Position numbers and translations under genes: made by a program
In this document: piece after piece, positions 1 to 7,797 of the stretch
Layout of the letters: each line of letters opens with the position of its first letter
Position numbering within the stretch: the first letter of the stretch is position 1
Notes under the pieces: generated by a model
Database searches by the model: none
Told to the model about the DNA's origin: nothing
What the model saw: the letters and a program-made list of their open reading frames with translations, nothing else
DNA from: Terriglobia bacterium
Lineage (GTDB): Bacteria > Acidobacteriota > Terriglobia > Terriglobales > Acidobacteriaceae
Assembly: GCA_020073285.1 (NCBI GenBank)
Contig: JAIQFM010000035.1
Coordinates: 1-32,468, forward strand
DNA: 32,468 nucleotides
Direction: 5' to 3'

Positions 1-2
1 TA

Positions 3-455
3 GGCAACGCTGCCGGACGTATTCTGTCCGGGTGGATGTCGGATGCCATCGGCCGCATCAACGTGCTGCGCCTCATGATCGCCATTTCCATGGTGGCCAT
101 GCCCATCCTGTACGCGGTGGGCGGCAACGTGGCCTTGCTGTTCGTGTCGATCTTCGTCATTTATTGGTGCTACGGGACGCAGTTGTCGGTCAACGGCTCT
201 GCCGCTTCCGACTTCTGGGGCACCAAGAACGCAGGCATCAACTACGGCATGCTGTTCACGGCATGGGGCTGCGCGGGTGTCCTCGGCCCCATGATCGGGG
301 CGAAGCTGTTGGCTTCAAGCAAGAGCTTCAAGTCTCCGTTCTATGCAGCGGCAGGCATGGCAGCAGTCGCGCTGGTATGCGAACTGCTCGCCAAGCGTCC
401 CGCAGTTCCGGCTGAAGCGGGACTCAAAGCTGCGCCGGCGCCGGCTCGAGTCTGA
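3..455 (+). CDS. MFS transporter, C-terminal part (oxalate/formate antiporter-like)
   Basis: Partial gene whose start lies before the window; the reading frame is open from base 3. The visible 150 residues begin with GNAAGRILSGWMSDAIGR, the conserved cytoplasmic loop motif of major facilitator transporters (G-x-x-x-GR followed by SDxxGR). About four hydrophobic segments follow (around IAISMVAMPILYAVGG, VALLFVSIFVIYW, YGMLFTAWGCAGVLGPMIG and FYAAAGMAAVALVCELLA), as expected for the last helices of a 12-helix carrier. The motif and the AWGCAGVLGP helix resemble the OxlT (oxalate:formate antiporter) branch, but the substrate is not proven. The protein acts in the inner membrane. The next gene begins 88 bases downstream, beyond a strong hairpin. 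Family is confident; the substrate is inference. Confidence 0.8.
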   Translation, partial: GNAAGRILSGWMSDAIGRINVLRLMIAISMVAMPILYAVGGNVALLFVSIFVIYWCYGTQLSVNGSAASDFWGTKNAGINYGMLFTAWGCAGVLGPMIGAKLLASSKSFKSPFYAAAGMAAVALVCELLAKRPAVPAEAGLKAAPAPARV

Positions 456-493
456 GCGGACGCGCTGGGCTGCTGAGTGGTCATGAACCTGGA

Positions 494-533
494 GGGCTAG
501 TGCGCCCGGTGGACGCACTAGCCCCAAATTTGG
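494..533. terminator. Perfect 11-bp hairpin plus adjacent palindrome between transporter and receptor genes
   Basis: GGGCTAGTGCG (494-504) pairs perfectly with CGCACTAGCCC (514-524) across a 9-base loop. The palindrome CCAAATTTGG follows at 524-533 and lies next to the GGAG ribosome site of the receptor gene. There is no run of T after either arm, so this is not a textbook intrinsic terminator. It could end the transporter transcript, stabilise its 3' end, or be an operator or leader structure for the receptor gene. The structure is seen directly; its role is inferred. Confidence 0.5.
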
Positions 534-543
534 AGACTGCATC

Positions 544-3500
544 GTGCAACGACCGACACGAGCGACGACACCGGGTGCATTTACGCTCGTGTTTGTTTGC
601 CTGGTCTGGCTCCCCTTCGCCTGGGCACAATACACAGTCGGCCGGGTGGAAGGGACGGTGATGGATCCGATGGGGGCCGTACTGGTCGGCGCCACTGTGC
701 GGCTGGTGAGTCGCGCCACCGGCGCGACCAGCACGTTCACTACCGGCCGCGACGGGTACTACGTGTTTTTTGCGCTTCCGCCCGGCCAATACCGGCTCTC
801 GGCGGAGGCTCCCCGGTTCGCCCGGCGCACGGCGGACCTGGTGGTCACCAGCGATCAGACGCTGACGCAAAAACTGGTGCTGCCGGTGGGCGATCCCTCG
901 ACCACCGTGGAGGTCAAGGCCGACGAGGCGGTTGCGGTGGCGTCGTCGGACGCGCAACGCAGCATCACGCGCAGCGAAGTCGAACTCGCCGACCTGCCCA
1001 GCCTGGGGCGCAACATGATCTCGACGGTACAACTCGGAGCGGGGCTGGCGCCGACGAACAATCCGCGCGGCGGATCCACGTTCGGCGGGGGCGGTTCGTT
1101 TGTCATTGTGCTGGGCGTGCAGTCGGGGCTGATCGCGGCCAATGGAGGGCGGGCGCGCGCCACCTCGGTGCAACTCGATTACACCGACGCCAACGACTGG
1201 GAGGCGGGCGGCTTCGCTCCCGGCATGCAGGCGATCACGCCCGACATGCTGCAGGAGCTGAAAATTCTGACCAGCAACTTTTCCGCTGAGTACGGGGTCA
1301 AGTCGAACGCGCAAGTGATCATGGTGACCAAGAGTGGGAGCAACTTCCTGCACGGCACCGCCTACGACTTCGTTCAGAACGACGCCTTCAACGCGCGCGA
1401 CTACTTCGACCAGACGGGCCATGCTTCGCCACTGAAGCAGAACGTGTACGGGATCACGCTGGGCGGGCCGCTGAGGAAAAACCGGACATTCCTGTTCGGC
1501 GGGTACGAAGGGCGGAAGACGCGGGGCGGAAGCTTCACCACGCTGGCCAACGTACCGAGCGCGGCGGCGCGGGCGCGCGCCACCGACCCGTCCATCGTGG
1601 ATCTGATGAGCCGGTTTCTGCCGGCGGCGACCGGGACGACTAGCAACCCCGATATCGGGACGGTCGCGGTACAGGTGCCATCGCCGGTGGACAACTACCA
1701 GTTCGTGATGAAAGCGGACCACCAGATCAGCGAGGCGCACCGGATTTCCGCGCGCTACCTGCAGGGGACGGCGTCGTTCGTGGCGCGCTTCCCGTCGCAG
1801 AACACGCTGCGCGGCTTTGATGTGGACGACCGATTCGAACTGCGCAACCTGAACCTCACCGACACCTACATCCTGAGCCCGAAGACGGTGAGCGAGTTGC
1901 GGGTGGCGTACGGACGGTCGGTGGCGCTGGGAACGCCGCAAGACGGTCTCGACACGCCGCGCTTCCTGATCAGCGGGCTGGTAAATTTTGGCGCGCTGCA
2001 ATCGGTACCGGCGAGCCGGGTGTTCAACGTTTTCCAGTTGAACGAAGTTTTCAGTCACCTGCGCGGCAGCCACGTGCTGCGGGTGGGCGCGGACCTGCGC
2101 AAAATCCAGGACAACTCGGTGAATGCGACCAACAGCCGCGGTGTTTTCACGTTCGCGTCGCTGAGCCAGTTCCTCGCCGGCCAGCCGACCGCGTGGACGC
2201 AGTTGTTCGGCAATACGAACCGCGGATTCCGCACCGGCCTGTACGGGTTCTTCGTACAGGATGATTGGAAGTTGAAGCCGACGCTAACCATCAACGCCGG
2301 CCTGCGGTGGGAAATACAGGGCGCGCTCAGCGATGCCGGCGGCAGTACTTCCATTCTCGATCCGCGCGGCGCGGGAACCATCGGGGTGGCGGGACCGGGG
2401 CCGCTGGGGAGCTTCCGCCTGGGGGGGAACGCGATTGAGGCGAACCCATTCAATGTCGCGCCCCGGGTCGGCTTTGCCTGGAACCCGCATGCCGGCAAGT
2501 TGGTGATCCGCGGCGGCTACGGAATTTATTGGGATTCGTTCACCTTCAGCCCGCTGGCGGCGTCGCGCTCGGTGCCGCCGTTCAATTACAGTCCGAGCCT
2601 GTCATGCGTGGCGGTGCTTGCGCCGACTTGCCAGATGACGGGCGCCAACAGTTTTCAGAATCTGCTGCAGGGCACGGCTCTGATCCAGACGCAGACGCAA
2701 GCGCAGATCGGCGGATTTGGCCAACTGACGAACTTCAAAAGCGTCACCACCAGCGATCCGCATCTGGGCAACCCCTACGTGCAGCAATTCAGCTTCGGGA
2801 TCGAGCGGCAAATGCCGGCGAACTCGGTGGTCACGCTGGGGTACGTGGGCACCAAAGGCACGCAACTGACGCGGCTGGTGGCCATCAATCCGCTGGTGCG
2901 GCGTCCCGCCGGGGCGACCAGCATCGCCGACGAAACCGCGCGCCTGAGCCAGTTCCAGTCCGCGGCCGGAACGGAGAACGGGGCGGGGAACGCAAGGCTG
3001 GACCCGCGGTTCGACCAGGTGAACCTGCATGAGGCAGGAGGCAGTTCGATCTATCACTCGCTGCAAATCGAGTGGAAGAAGGGATTCTCGCACGGGCTGG
3101 AGTTCCAGGCTTCGTACACGTGGTCGAAATCCATCGACGACGCTTCCGATTTCAGCCCCACCATCCAGGCGAACGACAACAGCTTCGCGCAAGATGCCGC
3201 CAACCCGCGGGCGGAACGGGCGGTGTCGAATTTCGACATCGCGCACCGCGTGCTGGTCACCGGTATTTGGCAAGTGCCGTTCTTCCACCACTTGAACGGG
3301 GCGCCGAGGAAGCTGCTGGACGGCTGGAGCTTCGAGTCGGTGAACATGTGGCAGACGGGGATTCCGGCGACCGTGCTGTCGGGCGCGCGGCGGGGCATTG
3401 CCGACGTGAACCTGGACGGCAACCTGATTCCCACGGGCGCCGACAACACGCGCGCCAACTGCGCGGCCGACGCCTCGTTCCGACTGGGCGATGCGAGCGC

Positions 3501-3807
3501 AATCCAGGGATACTCCCAGCCACTGCTGGGCAACAACGGCACGTGCGGGCGCAACACCATCCGCATGAACCACCTGGCCAACTTCGATTGGTCGCTGTTC
3601 AAGGAGACAACGCTGACGGAGAGCCGGTGGATGGGATCGGCGCCGCTGACGCTGCAATTGCGAGCCGAGGCTTACAACGTTTTCAACGTGCCGTTCCTAA
3701 CGGCGCAGACCGATAACTGGCGGACCGTCGCCAGCCCCAGTTTCGGTTTATACAACGCTGCCGGCGCGACGCGGCGCCTGCAGTTGGCGGCGAGATTGAG
3801 TTGGTAA
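544..3807 (+). CDS. Oar-like TonB-dependent outer-membrane receptor with carboxypeptidase-regulatory-like domain
   Basis: A 1087-residue outer-membrane receptor starting at GTG 544, supported by GGAG at 532-535, eight bases upstream. Residues 1-28 form a signal peptide (hydrophobic core TLVFVCLVWLPFA, cleavage near WAQ). Residues about 33-115 are a carboxypeptidase-regulatory-like beta-sandwich (GRVEGTVMDPMGAVLVGATV, then GYYVFFALPPGQYRL). A plug-like region follows (LADLPSLGRNMISTVQ), then a long barrel rich in alternating aromatic strands that ends in LAARLSW, with the terminal aromatic residue usual for outer-membrane barrels. Such receptors are greatly expanded in Acidobacteriota and probably import or bind oligomeric or poorly soluble organic matter with energy from TonB. 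No TonB or ExbBD is encoded nearby. The ligand is unknown; a link to the organic-acid genes downstream is only positional. Confidence 0.88.
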   Translation: MQRPTRATTPGAFTLVFVCLVWLPFAWAQYTVGRVEGTVMDPMGAVLVGATVRLVSRATGATSTFTTGRDGYYVFFALPPGQYRLSAEAPRFARRTADLVVTSDQTLTQKLVLPVGDPSTTVEVKADEAVAVASSDAQRSITRSEVELADLPSLGRNMISTVQLGAGLAPTNNPRGGSTFGGGGSFVIVLGVQSGLIAANGGRARATSVQLDYTDANDWEAGGFAPGMQAITPDMLQELKILTSNFSAEYGVKSNAQVIMVTKSGSNFLHGTAYDFVQNDAFNARDYFDQTGHASPLKQNVYGITLGGPLRKNRTFLFGGYEGRKTRGGSFTTLANVPSAAARARATDPSIVDLMSRFLPAATGTTSNPDIGTVAVQVPSPVDNYQFVMKADHQISEAHRISARYLQGTASFVARFPSQNTLRGFDVDDRFELRNLNLTDTYILSPKTVSELRVAYGRSVALGTPQDGLDTPRFLISGLVNFGALQSVPASRVFNVFQLNEVFSHLRGSHVLRVGADLRKIQDNSVNATNSRGVFTFASLSQFLAGQPTAWTQLFGNTNRGFRTGLYGFFVQDDWKLKPTLTINAGLRWEIQGALSDAGGSTSILDPRGAGTIGVAGPGPLGSFRLGGNAIEANPFNVAPRVGFAWNPHAGKLVIRGGYGIYWDSFTFSPLAASRSVPPFNYSPSLSCVAVLAPTCQMTGANSFQNLLQGTALIQTQTQAQIGGFGQLTNFKSVTTSDPHLGNPYVQQFSFGIERQMPANSVVTLGYVGTKGTQLTRLVAINPLVRRPAGATSIADETARLSQFQSAAGTENGAGNARLDPRFDQVNLHEAGGSSIYHSLQIEWKKGFSHGLEFQASYTWSKSIDDASDFSPTIQANDNSFAQDAANPRAERAVSNFDIAHRVLVTGIWQVPFFHHLNGAPRKLLDGWSFESVNMWQTGIPATVLSGARRGIADVNLDGNLIPTGADNTRANCAADASFRLGDASAIQGYSQPLLGNNGTCGRNTIRMNHLANFDWSLFKETTLTESRWMGSAPLTLQLRAEAYNVFNVPFLTAQTDNWRTVASPSFGLYNAAGATRRLQLAARLSW

Positions 3808-3965
3808 TTGCAGTGACGATGTAGGGACGAGCGAGTTGAAGTCAGGTAATCACACGGTTCGTTGGGTCAAGCATTCCTCGATAAGATAGCGAATCCAGCG
3901 AAGGGTAACTCAGGTCAGAGGGCGTCCGAGCGGATGAGATGCGAAGACGCCGAGGAGAAATGGGA

Positions 3966-5366
3966 ATGAGTAGCGCCAAAACTATACCTTGGCCGGCAGT
4001 GCCGATCCCGAAACCGGAGGAGGTGTACGCCGGTTTGAGTGATCAGGCGAAGGATTATCCACTGTTTCTTGAATCCATCTGTCGTCAATCGCACAACTTC
4101 GAGAAACCGGAGGCGCTGTCGCGCCTGCGGGTTTATGACACCACCACGCGCATGATGATCGGGCACTGGTGTTCGTCCATGTTGTCCGAGCTGGGCGCGG
4201 AGGTCATCCAGATTGAGCCGCCGGGCGGCGACCCGATGCGCAAGCTGACTCCCTTCGGGCGGAAAGAGTACATGTTCACCGACAAGGAGACGGGTGAGCC
4301 GGTAGGAGCCCACTTCCTGCACGAGATGCGCAACAAGATGTCGGTGACGCTCAACCTGGAAACGGAAGAGGGAAGGGAAATCTTCAAGAAGATGGCCGTG
4401 CATACGGACATCATCATTGAAAACGATCCACCGGGCCATCGCGACAGCTTGGGGATCGGCTACCGGCAGTTGAAGGAGATCAATCCACGGCTGATCTACT
4501 GCTGGGTGGGCCAGCTCGGGCAATGGGGCCCGCACAAGGACAAGCCCGGCATGCTGGACCCGGTGGCGCAGGCGGCCTGCGGCTTCTGCCACGGCACCGG
4601 CGATCCCAAGGAGTTCGGCGGCACCCCGATGCGCTCGGCGCTTTGGATGGCCGATCACGTCGGCGGGACGCAGGCGGCGATGGGCATCCTGGCGGCGCTG
4701 TATTATCGCGAGATGGTCTCCAACGAGGGGCAGTTCATCGAAGCCACCTCGGCGGAAGCGATCATTCGCATCCTCGACTACTCCTGGGCGTGGTACGGCA
4801 TGGATGGCAGCATCCGGCCGCGCTTCGGCAACTGGGATCTGGCCATCAACATTTACGCCGTCAATCCTTGCAAGGACGGCTACATGATGGTGGGCGGCGG
4901 GCACGATCGCCTGTGGTACCGCATCTGGCGCGTGGTGGGCGACGAGCATCCGGCGGTCGAAGAGGACATCCTCGGAGATCCGCACCTGCGCGAAGTGGCC
5001 GATCGCCTGGCCATGAACCAGCAGATCAAGACGTACACCATGCTGGGCGAGTGGCTGAAAGACAACTCCCGCAGCGACGCGGAACGGAAGCTCTCCAAGC
5101 AGCAGGTGGCGTCGGGCGGCGTGCTCTACGTCAACGAAGTGGCCGAGTACCCGCACTTCAAGTATCGCGGCCACGTGGCGGAGACCGAGTCGCCGCACTA
5201 CGGGAAGATCCTGTATGGGACCACGCCTTTCCAACAGCACAAGACACCGGGCCGTCTGAAATGGATGGGCCGCCCGACCGGCTACGACAACCAGGACACT
5301 TACCGCCGGCTGCTTGGCTTCACGAGTGAAGATTTCACGCGGCTGAAACAGGCGAACGTCATTTGA
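3966..5366 (+). CDS. Class III (CaiB/BaiF) CoA-transferase, first subunit
   Basis: A 466-residue family III CoA-transferase, which moves CoA between two carboxylic acids through an aspartyl-CoA anhydride intermediate. The ATG at 3966 is chosen because GAGGAGA (3952-3958) sits seven bases upstream; in-frame ATGs at 3939 and 3960 are poorly placed. Family signatures are SELGAEVIQIEPPGGDPMR near residue 74, TLNLETEEGREIFKKM, DSLGIGYRQLKEINPRLIY and GQLGQWGP. These are followed by MLDPVAQAACG, where Asp198 matches the expected catalytic aspartate. The next gene is a homologue 14 bases downstream, so a heteromer like BbsEF or SptAB is likely, although these are not proven orthologues. The substrate is unknown; the adjacent aryl/acyl-CoA ligase suggests aromatic or dicarboxylic acids. 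Confidence 0.87.
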   Translation: MSSAKTIPWPAVPIPKPEEVYAGLSDQAKDYPLFLESICRQSHNFEKPEALSRLRVYDTTTRMMIGHWCSSMLSELGAEVIQIEPPGGDPMRKLTPFGRKEYMFTDKETGEPVGAHFLHEMRNKMSVTLNLETEEGREIFKKMAVHTDIIIENDPPGHRDSLGIGYRQLKEINPRLIYCWVGQLGQWGPHKDKPGMLDPVAQAACGFCHGTGDPKEFGGTPMRSALWMADHVGGTQAAMGILAALYYREMVSNEGQFIEATSAEAIIRILDYSWAWYGMDGSIRPRFGNWDLAINIYAVNPCKDGYMMVGGGHDRLWYRIWRVVGDEHPAVEEDILGDPHLREVADRLAMNQQIKTYTMLGEWLKDNSRSDAERKLSKQQVASGGVLYVNEVAEYPHFKYRGHVAETESPHYGKILYGTTPFQQHKTPGRLKWMGRPTGYDNQDTYRRLLGFTSEDFTRLKQANVI

Positions 5367-5380
5367 GGCGGAGGAAAAAT

Positions 5381-6751
5381 ATGGCAACTGATACCGCTGT
5401 TTCCAAGACCCCGCAGATCAGTTTCGAGGAGTTTTGCCGCAAGACCTTCGACCCGAAGGGCGAGTTCGCCAAGCCTGAAGCATTGAAGGGCATCCGCGTG
5501 CTTTCCTGTACGCAGTACATTCTGGGTCCGTCCTGCGCCTCGTATCTGGCGGAATTGGGCGCCGAGGTCATTAAGATCGAAGCTCCCCGGCGCGGTGAGG
5601 CGATGCGCCACACCACGCCGTTCAACGAACCATTTCTCTACCCGCTCTCGAAGTACGTACCCGAGCGCGGCACGGGCCTGGGGTTCCTGGGCGCGAATCC
5701 GAACGAATACTTCTGCTCGATTGATTTCCACCGGCCGGAGGGCCAGAACCTGGTCAAGAAGCTGGCGGCGAAATCGGACGTATTCGTGGAGAACTATCGT
5801 CCGGGTACGTTTGACCGCTGGGGCATCGGCTACCGGCAGTTGAGCGCCATCAACCCGCGCCTGGTTTACCAGTGGCTGGGCGGGTTCGGCGGCTGGGGTC
5901 CGGGGCGCGTACGCGCGTCCTACGACATTCTCGGCCAGTCCCAGGGCGGCAACTTCGGCATGACCGGCAAGCCCGAGTTCATGGGCGGTTCGCCGGCCAA
6001 GCACACCATCTGGCTCGCCGATTACTGGGGTGGGATGATGGGCGCGGTGCAGGTCCTGGCTTCCCTCTATTACCGCGACAAAATCTCCGGCGAGGGCAAC
6101 TTCATCGAGTACTCGCAGGTGCACGGCGTGACCCGGCAATTGGAGTACGCGTTGCCGCTGTACGGGCGCCACGGCATTACCCGTGAGCGCTGGGGAACGT
6201 GGGATACCCAGCTCTGTGTGCACGGCATCATCAAGTGCGGCAAGTCTTCCTATCCGAACTCCGACAACCCGCAGGAGAGCGAGGAAGGCTACATCCTGAT
6301 CAGCGCCAGCGGCGACGAAGACTTCGCGCGGCTGTGCAAGACCGTTGGCGACGGCAACATTGCCTCGAAGTACGCCAAGGCCGACGCACGCGTGAAGGCG
6401 GAAGCGCAGCTGGAGATCTACCCGTTCTTGGAGAAGTGGGCGGCGGACAAGACCAAGGAAGACGTCGCCAACATTCTCGACAAAGCCAACATTCTCAACC
6501 AGCCCGTGTGGAACGCCAAGGAGGTTGCGACCAATCCTCACTGGCAGCAACGCGGCGCGGTGCGTTGGCTGGACGACCCCTACTACGGGGACCTGCTGCA
6601 CCAGGGGCCGGGGTACAAGATGTCGCAAACCCCGCCGCGTTTGAAGTGGGCGATGAAACCCGTAGGCGCAGACAACGAATCCATCCTGGGCAAACTGGCC
6701 GGCTTGACACCCGAAGACATCAAGCGGTTGGAAGACCAGGAGTGCATCTGA
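5381..6751 (+). CDS. Class III (CaiB/BaiF) CoA-transferase, second subunit
   Basis: A 456-residue paralogue of the preceding gene. The ATG at 5381 follows a GGCGGAGG ribosome site (5368-5375); a TTG at 5363 is less likely. Shared signatures are ELGAEVIKIEAPRRGEAMRH (residue 58 on), SIDFHRPEGQNLVKKLA, VENYRPGTFDRWGIGYRQL and GGFGGWGP. Then comes SYDILGQSQGG, with Asp182 at the catalytic position. Both subunits therefore keep the aspartate nucleophile, so each may be active or only one may work in the complex. Paired class III transferases are known from anaerobic benzylsuccinate (BbsEF) and phthalate (SptAB) degradation, and SmtAB from the 3-hydroxypropionate cycle. The sequence alone does not choose among these. 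Confidence 0.87.
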   Translation: MATDTAVSKTPQISFEEFCRKTFDPKGEFAKPEALKGIRVLSCTQYILGPSCASYLAELGAEVIKIEAPRRGEAMRHTTPFNEPFLYPLSKYVPERGTGLGFLGANPNEYFCSIDFHRPEGQNLVKKLAAKSDVFVENYRPGTFDRWGIGYRQLSAINPRLVYQWLGGFGGWGPGRVRASYDILGQSQGGNFGMTGKPEFMGGSPAKHTIWLADYWGGMMGAVQVLASLYYRDKISGEGNFIEYSQVHGVTRQLEYALPLYGRHGITRERWGTWDTQLCVHGIIKCGKSSYPNSDNPQESEEGYILISASGDEDFARLCKTVGDGNIASKYAKADARVKAEAQLEIYPFLEKWAADKTKEDVANILDKANILNQPVWNAKEVATNPHWQQRGAVRWLDDPYYGDLLHQGPGYKMSQTPPRLKWAMKPVGADNESILGKLAGLTPEDIKRLEDQECI

Positions 6752-6760
6752 GGAGACACC

Positions 6761-7138
6761 ATGCTGCTAACTTGCCCGAGCTGTAAGACTAAGAATTTCC
6801 TGGATCCCTACCCCTTCTGGAATTTCAAGGGGACGACCCAATGCGCCGGGTGCAAGAAAATCTGGCGGCTGGAGACCTCCAACGGAGCCTGCGTTAGCGG
6901 GCCGGAGGCGGCGTCGGGAACGGCCGACCTGCTGCCCGGCTTCGCCGAGACGCCGGCCTACGAAGGTATTTCCGGTACGGGGCTAACCCGTCCCGCGCCA
7001 AGAGCGCAGAAGGAAACCGTCTGCAAACCCAAAGCCATTAAGCGGAACGTCCGTGGCAACGTCATCGCGGGCTATCCGCTTACCAAGAACGATCTCGTCG
7101 GCAGCCGCGCAAAATTCATGGTTGCCGGGGCGAAGTGA
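6761..7138 (+). CDS. Small zinc-ribbon protein of the CoA-transferase operon
   Basis: A 125-residue protein preceded by GAGGAG (6752-6757). The first 33 residues carry CPSC and CAGC knuckles spaced by 22 residues, a typical zinc ribbon or rubredoxin-like metal site, followed by KKIWRLETSNGAC. The rest has no recognisable domain and is Gly/Ala/Pro-rich, with a basic C-terminal part (KPKAIKRNVRGNV). It lies nine bases after the second CoA-transferase subunit, and the next gene starts 14 bases after its stop, so it is almost certainly co-transcribed. Small zinc-ribbon proteins accompany thiolase-like and carboxylase-like enzymes in aromatic degradation (BbsA is one example), but I cannot assign this one to a known family. 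It may be an accessory subunit; that is inference. Confidence 0.65.
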   Translation: MLLTCPSCKTKNFLDPYPFWNFKGTTQCAGCKKIWRLETSNGACVSGPEAASGTADLLPGFAETPAYEGISGTGLTRPAPRAQKETVCKPKAIKRNVRGNVIAGYPLTKNDLVGSRAKFMVAGAK

Positions 7139-7152
7139 GAAACGGAGGACAT

Positions 7153-7788
7153 ATGCACTATAACGACAAGTCGCTCTGCGTCCGCTGTACCCATCTGCGC
7201 CCGGCACTGGATCCCAATATTCAGAAGGCCTACCTCGGCAAGTGCGTAAAGCGCGAATTTCCGTTCACCCTGTCCCTTACGCTGCAGGGCTGGACTGAAT
7301 GCGAGGTCTTCCAGGATAGCGGGAAAGCCTACGTGCCGCCCGACCCGGCGGCGGCGACGGCTGCCGCCACTGCCAAGAGCGCGAAGGGAGCCAAGCGCGT
7401 CGAGTTCTATTACTCCAGCAAGCAGAAATCCGGCGAGCTGTTCCCCTGCGACAACCACAAGGCCTTGGAACTGGTCACCGCCCTCAAAGGAGCGGGGGTG
7501 GACGCCAAGGCCATTGACGTGGCCGAGCTGAAAGATCGTTTCCCGATCTATCACAAGTCGGTCAGCGGACCCGACGCAACCGTGCGGCCGGTGTTCGGCG
7601 CCAAGGGTGCGCTGGTGGAGGATTTCGGCACCAGCGTTCCCGCCCTGCTGGTATTCGAAGGCGACCGGTATCCGACGTTTGCTTTCCCACGGAGCGATGC
7701 CAAACGGGGCACCATCCGAGTGGAGCAGGCGCTGGAAGACCTGATCGCGGAAACGCAAGGCGCCGCCGTGGGCGCGGCGCACGACTGA
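7153..7788 (+). CDS. Cys-rich protein with HiPIP-like cluster motif and possible thioredoxin-like C-terminal part
   Basis: A 211-residue protein starting at ATG 7153 after GGAGG (7144-7148); a GTG at 7135 would add six residues and overlap the previous stop. The N-terminal part has four cysteines, C9-x2-C12-x18-C31-x18-C50, with Gly-Trp just before the last (QGWTECEVF). This pattern recalls high-potential iron-sulfur proteins and the small BssB/BssC subunits of benzylsuccinate synthase. An Ala/Thr-rich linker follows, then a roughly 130-residue domain starting RVEFYYSSKQKSGELFPC, with VPALLVFEGDRYPTFAFP near its end. That arrangement looks like a thioredoxin or glutaredoxin fold with a cis-proline loop. 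It lies nine bases before the ligase gene. The functional reading is a hypothesis; the cysteine spacing is seen directly. Confidence 0.6.
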   Translation: MHYNDKSLCVRCTHLRPALDPNIQKAYLGKCVKREFPFTLSLTLQGWTECEVFQDSGKAYVPPDPAAATAAATAKSAKGAKRVEFYYSSKQKSGELFPCDNHKALELVTALKGAGVDAKAIDVAELKDRFPIYHKSVSGPDATVRPVFGAKGALVEDFGTSVPALLVFEGDRYPTFAFPRSDAKRGTIRVEQALEDLIAETQGAAVGAAHD

Positions 7789-7797
7789 GGAGGGGGC

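Noticed and set aside
481-2073. 530-codon open frame on the - strand opposite the TonB receptor gene
   Set aside because: Arg/Pro/His-rich translation with no domain, typical shadow of a GC-rich gene; the + strand protein is clearly real.
3915-6628. Long - strand frames opposite both CoA-transferase genes
   Set aside because: Shadows of the conserved + strand enzymes with no motif or ribosome site.
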